Shown: positions 8,741-18,375 of the stretch, piece after piece | Numbering within the stretch: the stretch's first letter is position 1 | How the letters are laid out: each line of letters begins with the position of its first letter | From: Lentisphaerota bacterium | GTDB lineage: Bacteria; Verrucomicrobiota; Kiritimatiellia; UBA8416; JAIOPI01 | NCBI GenBank assembly: GCA_021413965.1 | Contig: JAIOPI010000031.1 | Coordinates: 124,001-188,000 of the forward strand | Length of the DNA stretch: 64,000 nucleotides | Direction: 5' to 3' | Position numbers and translations under genes: made by a program | The notes under the pieces: model-generated | Database searches by the model: none | The model's input: the letters and a program-made list of their open reading frames with translations, nothing else | What the model was told of the DNA's origin: nothing

Positions 8741-8778
8741 GCGCCGGCGCGGTCGAGCGCTTGCGGGGGCGTCGCGTG

Positions 8779-11700
8779 CTAGACGGTGACCGGCGCGGCG
8801 GCCGGGGTTTCCTGGGGAAGAGCCGGCTGCACGCGCTCGATCCAGCGGATCAACTGCAGGGCCGCGATGCCGGCGAGTCCACTGAAGAGCGTATTCACGC
8901 CGAAAAGGATCAGCTCGGTTTCATAATCGATCTTGATCATCCACAGTGTTTGCATCCAGTTCACGGGGAACGACACGAGGGCGGTCACGGCCTGCACCAG
9001 GAACACGCCGTGGTGGGGCACGCCGAAGCGCGGAACGAGGCCGGATTCCGTGGCCTGGATGTCGCGCTTGACGCTGACGATCTGCCAGCAGGAGATGGCG
9101 GTCAGGGCCGCCATCACGGGTACCAGCACCCAGCCGTACCACCAGATGGCGCGGACCATACCGTGCTGATGCATGTAGTTCATGAACCCCAGCACGATTC
9201 CGATATTCAGCACGGAGGCGGCGAGGCCGAGGTAGAGGGCGAGCATCACGGCGCGTGGCCGCATGGGTGCGGATTTAACCTTGTCTACGACTTCCTCAAA
9301 CCCGTCCGGGCTCCAAGGGGCTGGCGGGCGATAGTACGTGTCGCCGCCGTAGCGCTTCCATTCCTGATAGACCAGGACGGTGAGGATGGTGGTGATGATA
9401 TTGAAAGGCCACACCCAGGTGAAGGTGAGGCGATAGGCGAAGTCCGCGCCATCGCAGAACCAGCGCAGGAGATCCATGTAGAGGCCCGCGAGGATGCCGC
9501 CGACGATCATGGCGAACGAGCGGATCATGGCGGCGGCCGAGCTGAACTGGCCATAGCGCGACTTGGGCAGAATGCGCATGAGCAGGGGGATTCCGGCGGC
9601 GTCGGTGAGCTGGTAATTGAACATGTAGACGACGGTGCCGCCCATGCTCAGCCAGAAGTAGAGGTCCCCGGGCAGCGTGACGTAGAGCCAGATCCAGCCG
9701 CCATAACCGGCCATGCAGGTAAAGATTTTCTCATACACGGTGATGCGCATGGGGTGCCATCGATCGACCAGGACGGCGGTAAAGTAGGTGGCGAGGATGC
9801 CCGCGATGCTGCCGACCGCCGCCAGCTTGCCCATCTGGTCCACGGTCAGGCCCATTTCCTTGCTCATGAACACGCCGAAGATGGCGAGGGCATAGGTGAC
9901 TCGGCCGAAGGCGCCCGTGAGGTAGAGGTACCAGTAGAAGCGGACGGAGAATGACTCCTTGATGAAGAGCCTGATATCCGCCGACATGCGACCGCGGCGC
10001 GGCCCCTCCTCGCCGGTGATGGGGGGATACTCGCCCTCCTTGACGCGCAGGCAGACGATGCCGAAGCCGAGGAAATAGAGCAGGGCGGCGCCGGAGAGGA
10101 TTTCCTGCATATGGGTTTCGGCATATCCGAAGATGAACGCATTGTAGACGGCGCCGGCCGCGGTTCCGACGAGGCGGAACAGCCCCATGAAGCGGCCGAG
10201 GAACTGGGGCGGGACGACGTCGTTGAACAGGTACCAGAAGACGGAATTCACAAACATATTGAAGAACTGGAAGGTGACCATGAGCACGGCGATGACGATG
10301 ATGGCCATGGTATTGGGCGCGACGGTTTGGGCGGCGGGGACGACGTCACGGATCCAGGCGGCGATGGGTTCACTCGCGCCGAGCAGGATGAGGCTGATGG
10401 TGAGGAAGGGCATCGTCCAGAGGATGAAGGGAATGCGGCGGCCCCAGCGGCTGCGGTAGCGGTCGCTCTTGAAGCTGACCCAGGGGCAAATGGTGAGGTT
10501 GAGAATGGACGGGAGGGTGTTGAGAATCACGACCATGAGCGTGTTGGACGCGCCGAGGGCCTTCAGCTTGAAGGGGAGCACGGACGGCACGACCGCCTCC
10601 ATGATGGTCCAGCAGAATTCGCCCCAGAGCAGCCAGGCGAACAGGGCGGTGAGCCCCAGTTTCGTGTAAACGAGCGTGCCCGCCGTAAAGGTGGGAGACT
10701 CAGGATCGATACCGACCGCGTTAAGGACAGGCTTGCGACTGCCCAGGACCAGTGCGCCGAGCGGGGCGACCAGGAGCAGGATGACGCCAAACCAGGTGCC
10801 GACGCGGCGCATCTCGGCGAGGGCCGCAACGACGGGATCGTCTGCGGGGTTGCCTTCGACGACGGTGACGCTGCCGACGGACAGCAGCGGGGGCGAATCG
10901 TCGTCCACAATCGTGCCGACGGCATTACTGTCGACGAGCGTGGCGCCATCGACCATCTGGAGATGAAAGCCAAACGTCTCGGCGGTGCCTTCGGGGAGGT
11001 AATCCGGCTGGACGTCCACGTTGACGACGATGTTGGTCAGGCGGGGGCGGAAGCGAATCTTGCCGGACGTTTCCGTGTAGTCCTTGGGCGAGCGGGCGGT
11101 GAGGTTGGTGGTGGCGTAGGTGAGATCGATGAAATCCGGGTAGGGTCTCGACACAGTGACGAGAAAGGCGGCTTGCACGGTATCGCGATCCGTTTCCGTC
11201 ACGACCGCATCCGCGACCGTCACCAGCGGGGTGCCTTCGTTGTCCAGAATGCGTCCGGTGGCGACGGCGGCATCCGAGAGCACGGCGTTCCGCGGATTTG
11301 AGAGCGCGACGGTGAAGGATTCGACCGGCGTTTCGGCCACGATGTCGCCCAGGACCGGGACGACGATGTCTGCCTTGCGCTGCCAGGCGGGGATACTGAT
11401 GGTGCCGTTGGTTCGCAGATAGTCGGCACCTTCGGTGGCGGTTACATCGGCGGTGGCAAAATCCACGGAGACCGGATGGTCCACGGGGTGGGAAAGTTCG
11501 AGAACGAAGACCGCATCGATATGTCCGTAATTGCGCTCGCGCACCGTGGCGTCTGCGAGGGTGATGGAGGGGGGGCCATCGTCATCACGGATCGTTCCGA
11601 TCGCCGTGGCTTGGGCGAGCGGTGCGCCCACGGCGTTCGTGAGGTTGAGTGAGAAGGCTTCGGTTGCGGGTTCCGGAGAAGGGTCGCCGACCACGTTGAC

Positions 11701-12270
11701 GGCGATGGTGGCATTCATCGTGCCGGCAGGAATGGTGAGAGTCCCGTTCGTCGCGATAAAATCCGTGCCGGGCCATGCGAGTCCGCCATGGGTTTCAAAG
11801 CGGACGGAGACGTCGTGTTTGGCGGCATGGGAGAGCGTCACGGGGAAGTCGGCGCGCGTGAATCCGGTGGGCGTCTTCAGGGTCTCCCCGAAGTGCGAGA
11901 AGACGATGATGGCGCCGAGGAGGACACCGGCGAGGCCGGTAATGGCCTGGCCGATGGCCAGGTTGAGGGCCCAGCGGCGCGCGCGGAAGAGGCCCCAGCC
12001 CGCGACGGCGAAGACGGCGAAGGTGACGGTGGCGAGCGGCAGGAGAATCAGGAGCCAGAGCCGGACCGTGGCATGGTCCCGCGTGAGGCGGGCGATGAGG
12101 TCGACGTCGGGGTCGACGGCGAAGCAGCGGTGGGCCACGAAGGCGGTGGCGGCGAGACCGGCGATGCCGATCGCGCTGGCGATGGCCGCGAAAATGCGCA
12201 GCAGTGCCGGGGACCGCCGGGTGGGCGGCTCACCGGTCGCGGCGGATGGTGCGGGCGCTTCCGCGGGCAT
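8779..12270 (-). CDS. Calx-beta repeat / MFS transporter fusion
   Basis: A 1163-residue membrane protein. Residues 24-125 hold three hydrophobic helices. About 138-455 hold three Calx-beta-type modules, each ending in the characteristic G-T-I-x-D-D-D/N-E or similar strand (IGTIRDDD, TGRILDNEG, VGTIVDDDS) and carrying the acidic residues that bind Ca2+ in the family. A fourth module starts (LLSVGSVTVVEGN) but breaks off into a membrane helix near 482. From about 470 to the end is a major facilitator of the GPH/SUT-like type, with SDRYRSRWGRRIPFI between helices 2 and 3. The substrate is probably a sugar or glycoside. No frameshift is needed to make the fusion. The nearest upstream gene on this strand ends 176 bp away. 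Confidence 0.82.
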   Translation of the reverse strand: MPAEAPAPSAATGEPPTRRSPALLRIFAAIASAIGIAGLAATAFVAHRCFAVDPDVDLIARLTRDHATVRLWLLILLPLATVTFAVFAVAGWGLFRARRWALNLAIGQAITGLAGVLLGAIIVFSHFGETLKTPTGFTRADFPVTLSHAAKHDVSVRFETHGGLAWPGTDFIATNGTLTIPAGTMNATIAVNVVGDPSPEPATEAFSLNLTNAVGAPLAQATAIGTIRDDDGPPSITLADATVRERNYGHIDAVFVLELSHPVDHPVSVDFATADVTATEGADYLRTNGTISIPAWQRKADIVVPVLGDIVAETPVESFTVALSNPRNAVLSDAAVATGRILDNEGTPLVTVADAVVTETDRDTVQAAFLVTVSRPYPDFIDLTYATTNLTARSPKDYTETSGKIRFRPRLTNIVVNVDVQPDYLPEGTAETFGFHLQMVDGATLVDSNAVGTIVDDDSPPLLSVGSVTVVEGNPADDPVVAALAEMRRVGTWFGVILLLVAPLGALVLGSRKPVLNAVGIDPESPTFTAGTLVYTKLGLTALFAWLLWGEFCWTIMEAVVPSVLPFKLKALGASNTLMVVILNTLPSILNLTICPWVSFKSDRYRSRWGRRIPFILWTMPFLTISLILLGASEPIAAWIRDVVPAAQTVAPNTMAIIVIAVLMVTFQFFNMFVNSVFWYLFNDVVPPQFLGRFMGLFRLVGTAAGAVYNAFIFGYAETHMQEILSGAALLYFLGFGIVCLRVKEGEYPPITGEEGPRRGRMSADIRLFIKESFSVRFYWYLYLTGAFGRVTYALAIFGVFMSKEMGLTVDQMGKLAAVGSIAGILATYFTAVLVDRWHPMRITVYEKIFTCMAGYGGWIWLYVTLPGDLYFWLSMGGTVVYMFNYQLTDAAGIPLLMRILPKSRYGQFSSAAAMIRSFAMIVGGILAGLYMDLLRWFCDGADFAYRLTFTWVWPFNIITTILTVLVYQEWKRYGGDTYYRPPAPWSPDGFEEVVDKVKSAPMRPRAVMLALYLGLAASVLNIGIVLGFMNYMHQHGMVRAIWWYGWVLVPVMAALTAISCWQIVSVKRDIQATESGLVPRFGVPHHGVFLVQAVTALVSFPVNWMQTLWMIKIDYETELILFGVNTLFSGLAGIAALQLIRWIERVQPALPQETPAAAPVTV

Positions 12271-12299
12271 GCTCGTGTTCCCCCCGTATCAGAGATCGC

Positions 12300-12328
12300 A
12301 CCTTACGAACGGTCCCCCGCAGTGTCCA
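12300..12328 (-). promoter_or_regulatory. Possible promoter for the Calx-beta/MFS gene
   Basis: On the minus strand TGGACA (complement of 12323-12328), 17-bp spacer, TAAGGT (complement of 12300-12305). The -35 matches the consensus at five of six positions but the -10 is weak. The remaining 12271-12446 sequence shows no gene. Confidence 0.35.
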
Positions 12329-12446
12329 GCGGTTTCGACCCTGACCGAGGGGCCTGGTTCTGCAGAAGAAGCCCCATGGTGGAGGCGCTCACGTCCACGC
12401 GGTTTGGCAGGCCAGGAGCCCCGCTGCCGCATGAGGCACGATGGCG

Positions 12447-13091
12447 TCACGGACGCGTTCGCTCGGACGCGGCCCAGTTCGTGATGCAGTCTGCGGGCAG
12501 ATGGCGCACGCAGTCGGCGAGGATAAGCTTGTGATCGGATCGTCCGCCGGCCTTGAAGGTGAGGATGGTAACGGACGTGTTATAGGTGCGGAAGAAGAAC
12601 GACTGGCGCGGGTCGGTGCGACAGAGCAGGGCGACCGCGAGTCGAATCAGGTTTCCATGGGCAACCACGAGGACTTGATCGCCGGGCATGGCCTCGCGGG
12701 CGAGGGCGCGGCAGCAGGCGGCAACACGCCGACGTTCCGCCTTCAACCGTGTGAGAAGCGCGGGCTGGCGCGGGATGGGTGCGTGACCGTGATGATCCAT
12801 CTGCACTTCACGCAAGCGTGGATCGAAGGAGAACGGCGTGTGTGGATGGTGCGCGCGTATGAACGCGGCGGTTTCAGACGCGCGCGCGAGGTCGCTGGCC
12901 ATGATGCGGGTGAAGCGCTGAGGCTGAAGGCGTCGCGCCACGTAGCGGGCTTGCCGGCGGCCGAGGCGTGACAGCGGTGGCCCCAGGGGCGACCCATCTT
13001 CGGCGAGGGCCTGGCCGTGGCGCACCAGGACGACCGTGACGTCCCCGGCCGCGTGGCCGGGGACCAGGGGATGGGGGTGACGGCGCTTCAT
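12447..13091 (-). CDS. Histidine phosphatase family protein
   Basis: A 214-residue protein of the phosphoglycerate-mutase-like histidine phosphatase family. The phosphohistidine motif RHG is at 24-26 (VVLVRHGQAL), followed by the branch SRLGRRQARYVARRL, the segment ASDLARASETA and the second catalytic histidine in VLVVAHGN. The length is normal for the cobalamin phosphatase/PGM-like branch, but substrate cannot be inferred. It starts 10 bp after the Gfo/Idh/MocA gene, so the two are probably co-transcribed. Confidence 0.88.
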   Translation of the reverse strand: MKRRHPHPLVPGHAAGDVTVVLVRHGQALAEDGSPLGPPLSRLGRRQARYVARRLQPQRFTRIMASDLARASETAAFIRAHHPHTPFSFDPRLREVQMDHHGHAPIPRQPALLTRLKAERRRVAACCRALAREAMPGDQVLVVAHGNLIRLAVALLCRTDPRQSFFFRTYNTSVTILTFKAGGRSDHKLILADCVRHLPADCITNWAASERTRP

Positions 13092-13101
13092 CGGTTAGCG
13101 G

Positions 13102-14127
13102 TTACGCCTGCACCTTGATGGTGGCGCCATTCTGGCGGGCGGACTCGCGCATTGCTTCCGTCACGGGAAGCGAATAGTAGGCGTCCTTGATGGTGGCGAA
13201 GGGCTTGGCCTTGCCGCGAATGGATTCGAGCAGATTGTTGATGGGGTCGATGTAGGGGTGGGTTTCGCGCGGGTCGAGCATGCGGGCGGGACCGGTCTTG
13301 CGGTCCTTGGGCAGGCGGATCGCCACCAGGTCCATACCGGGGCCGTTGACGATGGAGAGCCCACCGTGTGAACCAATGATATTGACGGTGCGGGACGGGA
13401 CACCGCCGACGGCATCGGACGCGTGCCCGAGGGCGCCATTCTTGAAGATGAGGCGTCCATCGAGCACCTCTTCGGAGAACTTGTCGGGCACGGTGCTGCG
13501 GGTCACGGTACTGACTTCGGTGACTTCGCCGGCGAACCAGCAGGCGATGTCCACCATGTGGCAGGCGTGGTGCATGATCCAGCCGCCGGACTCTTCCGGC
13601 TCGACGACCGCGCGGTGGCGGGTGCCGTCCGCATACATGCCGTAACCGCGGACGATGCTGGTGTCGAGCCCCATGACGGCTCCGATCTTTCCGTCCTGGA
13701 TGAGGCTGTGGATCATCTGGAAGGCGGGCTGGTAGCGGTACAAGAAGTTAACGACGGTGGGAATGCCGGCACGGTCGACGGCTTCGACGAGTTTTTTTGC
13801 CGGAGCGCTGGCCAGGGCGAGGGGTTTCTCCATCAGCATGGGGACGCCGGCCGCGGCGAGGAGGCAGCCGTGTTCAACGTGCGCGACGGTGGTGGAGGTG
13901 ACGATGGCAAAATCGAGGCCTTCCTTGATCAGGTCGCTCGGGTCGACGAAGGCTTTGAGGCCATAGCGCTGTTCCGCGAGCTGGCGCTTGTCGGCGCCGC
14001 GGTTGCAGACGCCGACAATCTGCACATCATCGCCGTACCAACGGTCGAAATTGATGCGGGTTGTGAATTCCTGACCCATGCCCCCGAAGCCGAAGACGCC
14101 ACCGCGCAGAACTTTTGCCGACATCAT
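13102..14127 (-). CDS. Gfo/Idh/MocA family oxidoreductase
   Basis: A 341-residue NAD(P)-dependent dehydrogenase. The N-terminal Rossmann fold has the glycine motif GVFGFGGMG (10-18) and the family signature MEKPLAL with catalytic-site EKP at 100-102; the C-terminal half is the GFO/IDH alpha/beta domain with the conserved GGWIMHHACHMVD segment containing likely catalytic histidines. The family oxidises or isomerises sugars, inositols and sugar acids. The start is ATG at 14127 or the next codon but one (MSAK); both sit just after AGGGGGAAA. Downstream is a phosphatase, upstream the pot operon ends 107 bp away. Confidence 0.9.
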   Translation of the reverse strand: MMSAKVLRGGVFGFGGMGQEFTTRINFDRWYGDDVQIVGVCNRGADKRQLAEQRYGLKAFVDPSDLIKEGLDFAIVTSTTVAHVEHGCLLAAAGVPMLMEKPLALASAPAKKLVEAVDRAGIPTVVNFLYRYQPAFQMIHSLIQDGKIGAVMGLDTSIVRGYGMYADGTRHRAVVEPEESGGWIMHHACHMVDIACWFAGEVTEVSTVTRSTVPDKFSEEVLDGRLIFKNGALGHASDAVGGVPSRTVNIIGSHGGLSIVNGPGMDLVAIRLPKDRKTGPARMLDPRETHPYIDPINNLLESIRGKAKPFATIKDAYYSLPVTEAMRESARQNGATIKVQA

Positions 14128-14149
14128 TTCCCCCTGGTTGAAAACGGCG

Positions 14150-14158
14150 TGTATAGCA
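14150..14158 (-). promoter_or_regulatory. Extended -10 promoter for the Gfo/Idh/MocA gene
   Basis: On the minus strand TGC followed directly by TATACA (TGn-TATACA), with no recognisable -35. The predicted start lies near 14143, about 16 nt before the start codon. Confidence 0.45.
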
Positions 14159-14234
14159 CAGGGGGCGCGGCGGGGGGAGGCAATTCTCGGCGTCTCTTCC
14201 CCGCCGGTGGCGCATGGGTCGGCGGAAGCCGCGG

Positions 14235-15272
14235 CTATTCCGCGCCCTTGACCTCGTCCCAGATGTGCGAGTAGAGGGCGTTGTTTTCGCCGAGGTCCCA
14301 GACCACTTCGCTCTTATCCATGATGTTTTGGGGGAGGAACACGGCGGGATCGTTGCGCACTTCATCGCTGACCAACTCATAGGCCGCGAGATTCGGGCAG
14401 AGATAGTAGACGAACTCGATGTTCTGGGCGGCGATTTCGGGCTCATGCAGGAAGTTGATGAAGGCATGCGCCAGTTCGGGCTGGGGGGCCTGCTTCAGGA
14501 GGACGATTTCATCGAGGGCAACGGACGTGCCCTCTTCGGGGACGACGTAGGCGATGTCCGCGTTCTCCTCCATGATCTGCATGATATCGCCGCTGTAACC
14601 GTGCACGAGCAGGAACTCGGCAGAGATGAGTCCGTTCTTGTACTGTTCGGACTCGAACTTGGCGATGTTGGCTTTCCACTGGATGAGGAGATCGCGCGCC
14701 TGCACGAGCTCATTTGTATCCAGGGTGTTGAGGCTGTACCCGAGGGCCTTGAGGGCGGCGCCGATGGCTTCGCGGTAGTCGTTCATGAGCGTCATGCGTC
14801 CCTTGTAGGCGGGATCGCCGAACATGCGCCAGGTCGGCTTGAAATCGGGCACCTTGCTGGTCAGGTAGCCGATGCCGGAGCTGCCGAGCATGTAGGGGAC
14901 GCTGAACACATGATTGGAATCCATGGTAAAGCGGTTGGCAGCGGGGTCCAGATGCTGGATGTTGGGGATCTTGGCGTGGTCGAGCGGCTGCAGCATATCC
15001 TGGCGCTGCATGATGTTGACCATGTAGCTGCTGGGGAAGACCAGGTCATAGCCGCCTCCGCCAGCCTTGAGCTTGGCATACATGGACTCGTTCGAGTCGT
15101 AGTAATCGAGGACGATCTTGCAGCCGAACTTCTGTTCGAAGGACTGCACGATCTCGGGCTTGATGTAGTCCGACCAGATGAACACGTGAAGCGTGAGGGG
15201 TTTCTTGGCGCAGCCGAGCATCAGGACGCCGGCCAGCACGGTTGTGAGCATGCGGAGGTGGAGTTTCTTCAT
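14235..15272 (-). CDS. potD: Spermidine/putrescine ABC transporter, substrate-binding lipoprotein
   Basis: The start at 15272 (MKKLHLRM) overlaps the potC stop by 4 bp and gives a 345-residue lipoprotein with the lipobox LMLGC (C21). The mature part is a family 1 periplasmic binding protein of the PotD/PotF type: FIWSDYIKPE near the N-terminus, YDLVFPSSYMV, GIGYLTSKV, and a C-terminal INFLHEPE segment. Many Gram-negative PotD proteins have a cleaved signal peptide; lipidation here would anchor it in a membrane. It is the last gene of potABCD, in the classical order. Confidence 0.93.
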   Translation of the reverse strand: MKKLHLRMLTTVLAGVLMLGCAKKPLTLHVFIWSDYIKPEIVQSFEQKFGCKIVLDYYDSNESMYAKLKAGGGGYDLVFPSSYMVNIMQRQDMLQPLDHAKIPNIQHLDPAANRFTMDSNHVFSVPYMLGSSGIGYLTSKVPDFKPTWRMFGDPAYKGRMTLMNDYREAIGAALKALGYSLNTLDTNELVQARDLLIQWKANIAKFESEQYKNGLISAEFLLVHGYSGDIMQIMEENADIAYVVPEEGTSVALDEIVLLKQAPQPELAHAFINFLHEPEIAAQNIEFVYYLCPNLAAYELVSDEVRNDPAVFLPQNIMDKSEVVWDLGENNALYSHIWDEVKGAE

Positions 15273-16039
15273 GCGCGTTTCTCCCGTAGGCGTTGACTGA
15301 CCCATATGAGTAGGAAAGTGACGCAAAGAATCAAGGTAGAAAGTGCATTAATCAGCGGGGGCTTTCCGTACTTGATCATGCTGTAGATCTTGATGGGGAG
15401 GGTGGTGGAACCGGGGCCCGAGACAAAGAACGTGATCACGAAGTCATCGACGGAGAGCGAGAACGCGAGCAGGCCGCCCGCGAGGATGCCGGGGGCAAGC
15501 AGGGGGAGGAGGATGCGCCAGAGGATGGTCCAGGGGCCGGCGCCGAGGTCCTGGGCGGCCTCGACGATCGAGAAATCGAAATCCTGCAACCGGGCGAGCA
15601 CGACCATGGCCACGTAGCTGACGCAGAAGGTCACGTGCGCGATGAAGATGGTGCCGAGGCCGAGAGGGATGCGCAGGGCGGCGAAGAACAGCAGGAGGCC
15701 GATGCCCATGAGGATGTCGGGCATGACGAGAGGCGTATAGACCAACGTGTAGTGGGCATCCTGCAGGCGGCTGTGGAATCGGTGCAGGGCGAAGGCGGCG
15801 AGGGTTCCGAGCACCATGGAGACGGTCGTGGCCGACACGGCGATGAGCATGGTGTTGCGCAGGGCGTGCCACACATCGTCCTGCTGAAACAGCAGGGCAT
15901 ACCACTTCAGGGAGAAGCCGCCCCAGACGGTGCTGAAGCGCGAGGCGTTGAAGGAGTTCACGATCAGGACGAGGATGGGCAGGTAGAAGAACAGCATGCC
16001 CAGGATGCAGACGATGAGGGGGAAGCGGCTGCGCCTCAC
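15269..16039 (-). CDS. potC: Spermidine/putrescine ABC transporter permease PotC
   Basis: The start is GTG at 16039, which overlaps the potB stop (GTGA); the open frame continues upstream only in the shadow of potB. The 256-residue protein has six predicted membrane segments and the cytoplasmic EAA loop (VEAAQDLGAGPWTILWRI) that contacts the ATPase. The length is normal for PotC. It overlaps potD by 4 bp, so all four pot genes are translationally coupled. Confidence 0.93.
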   Translation of the reverse strand: MRRSRFPLIVCILGMLFFYLPILVLIVNSFNASRFSTVWGGFSLKWYALLFQQDDVWHALRNTMLIAVSATTVSMVLGTLAAFALHRFHSRLQDAHYTLVYTPLVMPDILMGIGLLLFFAALRIPLGLGTIFIAHVTFCVSYVAMVVLARLQDFDFSIVEAAQDLGAGPWTILWRILLPLLAPGILAGGLLAFSLSVDDFVITFFVSGPGSTTLPIKIYSMIKYGKPPLINALSTLILCVTFLLIWVSQRLREKRA

Positions 16040-16974
16040 GTGGCGCCCCGTTTCCGGCGCGGGACGGTTACGCGCGCCTGGCGACGCTGCACGCCCAGGA
16101 CGATGAGCATGGGAATGACGGTGGAGAGGGTGAGGATGCCGGCCAGGCCCGCGGCATGGGGAAGATTGCGATCGATGAAGGTTCGCTGGGCGATCTTGTT
16201 GCCGATCATTTCGCTGGCGTTGCCGCCGACGATGTCGGGGATCACGTAGGAGCCGAGCGCGGGGATGAAGACGACGAGGGCGGCGGTGACGAGCGCGCGG
16301 CGGATGCTGGGCAGGAAGACGCGGCTGAACGCGGAGAAGCGGTTGCACCCCAGGTCCAGCGCGGCCTCGAAGAGGTGAAAGTCAAATTTCTCGGCGGCGG
16401 CATAGACGGGCAGGATGGCAAACGGGAGGTAGGTGTAGACGAGGACGAGCAGGACGGCCTCTGGGTTGTAGAGCAGGAGATCGCCTTCATTCACGATGCC
16501 GAACAGGCGCAGGAATCGGTGGATATAGCCCTCCGGGTGCAACAGGACTTTCCACGCGAAGATGCGGATGAGGAAGCTGGTCCAGAAGGGGACCATGACA
16601 AGCATGACGAGGAGGGCCTTGCGTTTTTCCGGGGCCCGCGCCATGTAGTAGCCGAAGGGCACGGCCGTGACGAGGCAGATCACGGTGGCGACGACGCTGA
16701 TCCAGATGGTGCGCCAGACGATGCTGGGGTAGTTGGGGTTGCCGAGGGAGCGAATGGTGTCCAGGGTCCAGCCTGCGCCGATATTGCCGTAGGGGTCGGC
16801 GGGTTTGAAGGTGATGGCCAGCACAATCAGGGTGGGTGTGAGAAAGAACGCGAGCAACCAGAGGACCGAGGGAAGGGAGATCCACCATTCCTGGCGTTGG
16901 CGACGGCGCGCGATCTGCGCACCGTTGTCGACGGCCGTTGGCTGCCCGGCCGGCAGGCCGGAGGCGGCGCTCAC
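16036..16974 (-). CDS. potB: Spermidine/putrescine ABC transporter permease PotB
   Basis: A 312-residue inner-membrane permease with about six transmembrane helices, a cytoplasmic N-terminal extension of about 30 residues and the EAA loop (FEAALDLGCNRFSAF) near 215. The segment VMVPFWTSFLIRIFAWK is typical of PotB/PotH. The start ATG overlaps the potA stop and the stop overlaps the potC GTG, both by 4 bp. With PotC it forms the channel of the polyamine importer. Confidence 0.94.
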   Translation of the reverse strand: MSAASGLPAGQPTAVDNGAQIARRRQRQEWWISLPSVLWLLAFFLTPTLIVLAITFKPADPYGNIGAGWTLDTIRSLGNPNYPSIVWRTIWISVVATVICLVTAVPFGYYMARAPEKRKALLVMLVMVPFWTSFLIRIFAWKVLLHPEGYIHRFLRLFGIVNEGDLLLYNPEAVLLVLVYTYLPFAILPVYAAAEKFDFHLFEAALDLGCNRFSAFSRVFLPSIRRALVTAALVVFIPALGSYVIPDIVGGNASEMIGNKIAQRTFIDRNLPHAAGLAGILTLSTVIPMLIVLGVQRRQARVTVPRRKRGAT

Positions 16975-18218
16975 GTGGCGATTCCTCTCTGCCTTCCCGA
17001 GGCGGCGGGAGGCGTGGTGCCGGTGGTTCCGCCGGGGGCGGGATGCGCGTCGTCCGGGTCCGGGAGCGACAGCAGGCTCTCATCATCCGCCCGGTACTGC
17101 TCGAGCATGCAGCCGTCATCGGCGTGCCAGGACAGCCAGACGGCGTCTTTCCATGTGATGATTTCCTGATCCAGTTTGAAGCGGCTGTGCGGCTGGCGAA
17201 CGGCGACGCGGTATTCCCCGGCGCGCACCCAGAAATTGGTATGGGTGCCCTGGTAGATGATTTCCTCGACCGTGCCACTGATGCGGTTGAGGAAGGGATC
17301 CGGCGGTGGTGGATTGCGGCTGATGCGGAACTTTTCCGGGCGAATGCTGAGATGGGCAAGCTGTCCCGTGGGCAGGCGTTTATCGTTGAAGCTGATGATG
17401 TCCGTGAATCCCTCGATGGCGAGCTGGCAGTAGTCGGGATTGGTGTCGGGACCGAGGACCTGGCCATCGAAGAAGTTGGTATCGCCGATAAAGGCGGCCA
17501 CGAAGCTGGTGCGCGGGGCCTCGTAGATTTCGGCGGCGGTCCCGATTTGTTCCACGCGGCCCTCGTGCATCACGGCGATGCGATCGCTGATGCTCATGGC
17601 TTCGCCCTGGTCGTGGGTCACGAAAATAAAGGTGATGCCGACCTCGTCGTGGATGTTGTCGAGTTCCACGAGCATGCGCTGGCGGAGCTTGAGGTCGAGG
17701 GCGGCAAGGGGTTCGTCGAGCAGGAGGATTTCCGGCTTGTTGATCAGCGCCCTGGCCACGGCCACGCGCTGCTTCTGGCCGCCGCTGAGAAGGGCGGGGC
17801 GCTTGTCCGCATGTTCCTCGAGTTGCATCAGGGCGAGGGTTTGGCCGACCTCGCGCTTGATCTCGGCGGCCGGGCGGCGGGCAACGCGCAAGCCGAAGGC
17901 GATATTTTCGCGGACGGTGAGATGGGGGAAGAGGGCGTAGCTTTGGAAGATCGTATTGAGGCGGCGGCGGTTGGGGGGGAGATCGGTGATGTCGTGGCCA
18001 TCGAGAATGACGCGGCCGGCATCGGGCTGTTCGAATCCGGCACAGACGCGCAGCAGGGTGGTTTTGCCGCAGCCGCTAGGCCCGAGGAGGGAGAAGATTT
18101 CACCGCGCCGGATCTCAAGCGATACGTCGTTGAGGGCGGTGAAATCGCCGAACTTCTTGGTTACGCCGCGCAGTTCAAGAAACGCCGCCACCGCTTCCTC
18201 CGCTTGAACACGGGACAC
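16971..18218 (-). CDS. potA: Spermidine/putrescine ABC transporter ATP-binding protein
   Basis: A 415-residue ABC ATPase. Walker A is GPSGCGKT (46-53), followed by the Q-loop (FQSYALFPH), the signature LSGGQKQR, Walker B ILLLDEP, and the H-loop THDQ. A TOBE regulatory domain occupies about 290-375. The last 40 residues are rich in Pro, Gly and Ser and exceed the usual PotA length. It heads the potABCD operon. A poor -35/-10 pair (TTGGAT-17-TATGCA on the minus strand) lies about 90 bp upstream in an otherwise featureless 157-bp gap. Confidence 0.94.
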   Translation of the reverse strand: MSRVQAEEAVAAFLELRGVTKKFGDFTALNDVSLEIRRGEIFSLLGPSGCGKTTLLRVCAGFEQPDAGRVILDGHDITDLPPNRRRLNTIFQSYALFPHLTVRENIAFGLRVARRPAAEIKREVGQTLALMQLEEHADKRPALLSGGQKQRVAVARALINKPEILLLDEPLAALDLKLRQRMLVELDNIHDEVGITFIFVTHDQGEAMSISDRIAVMHEGRVEQIGTAAEIYEAPRTSFVAAFIGDTNFFDGQVLGPDTNPDYCQLAIEGFTDIISFNDKRLPTGQLAHLSIRPEKFRISRNPPPPDPFLNRISGTVEEIIYQGTHTNFWVRAGEYRVAVRQPHSRFKLDQEIITWKDAVWLSWHADDGCMLEQYRADDESLLSLPDPDDAHPAPGGTTGTTPPAASGRQRGIAT

Positions 18219-18375
18219 ACGTTGTCACTCGCGCGGGGGCACCGCCGTCGAGGATACCGCGCGACCCATGCGGCATCATGCATACCGCAACCGAACCAGC
18301 CATCCAAGCGAAAAGCGGTTGCGGTGGCGACCTCGCACGGGAAGGGAACCGCGCGGGGCGGGGCGAGCGGGGGCG

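Noticed and set aside
10111-11301. Long open frame antisense to the Calx-beta/MFS gene (396 codons)
   Set aside because: It is composed of acidic and glycine-rich low-complexity sequence, has no SD or domain, and the opposite strand encodes a clear protein; high GC produces such shadows.
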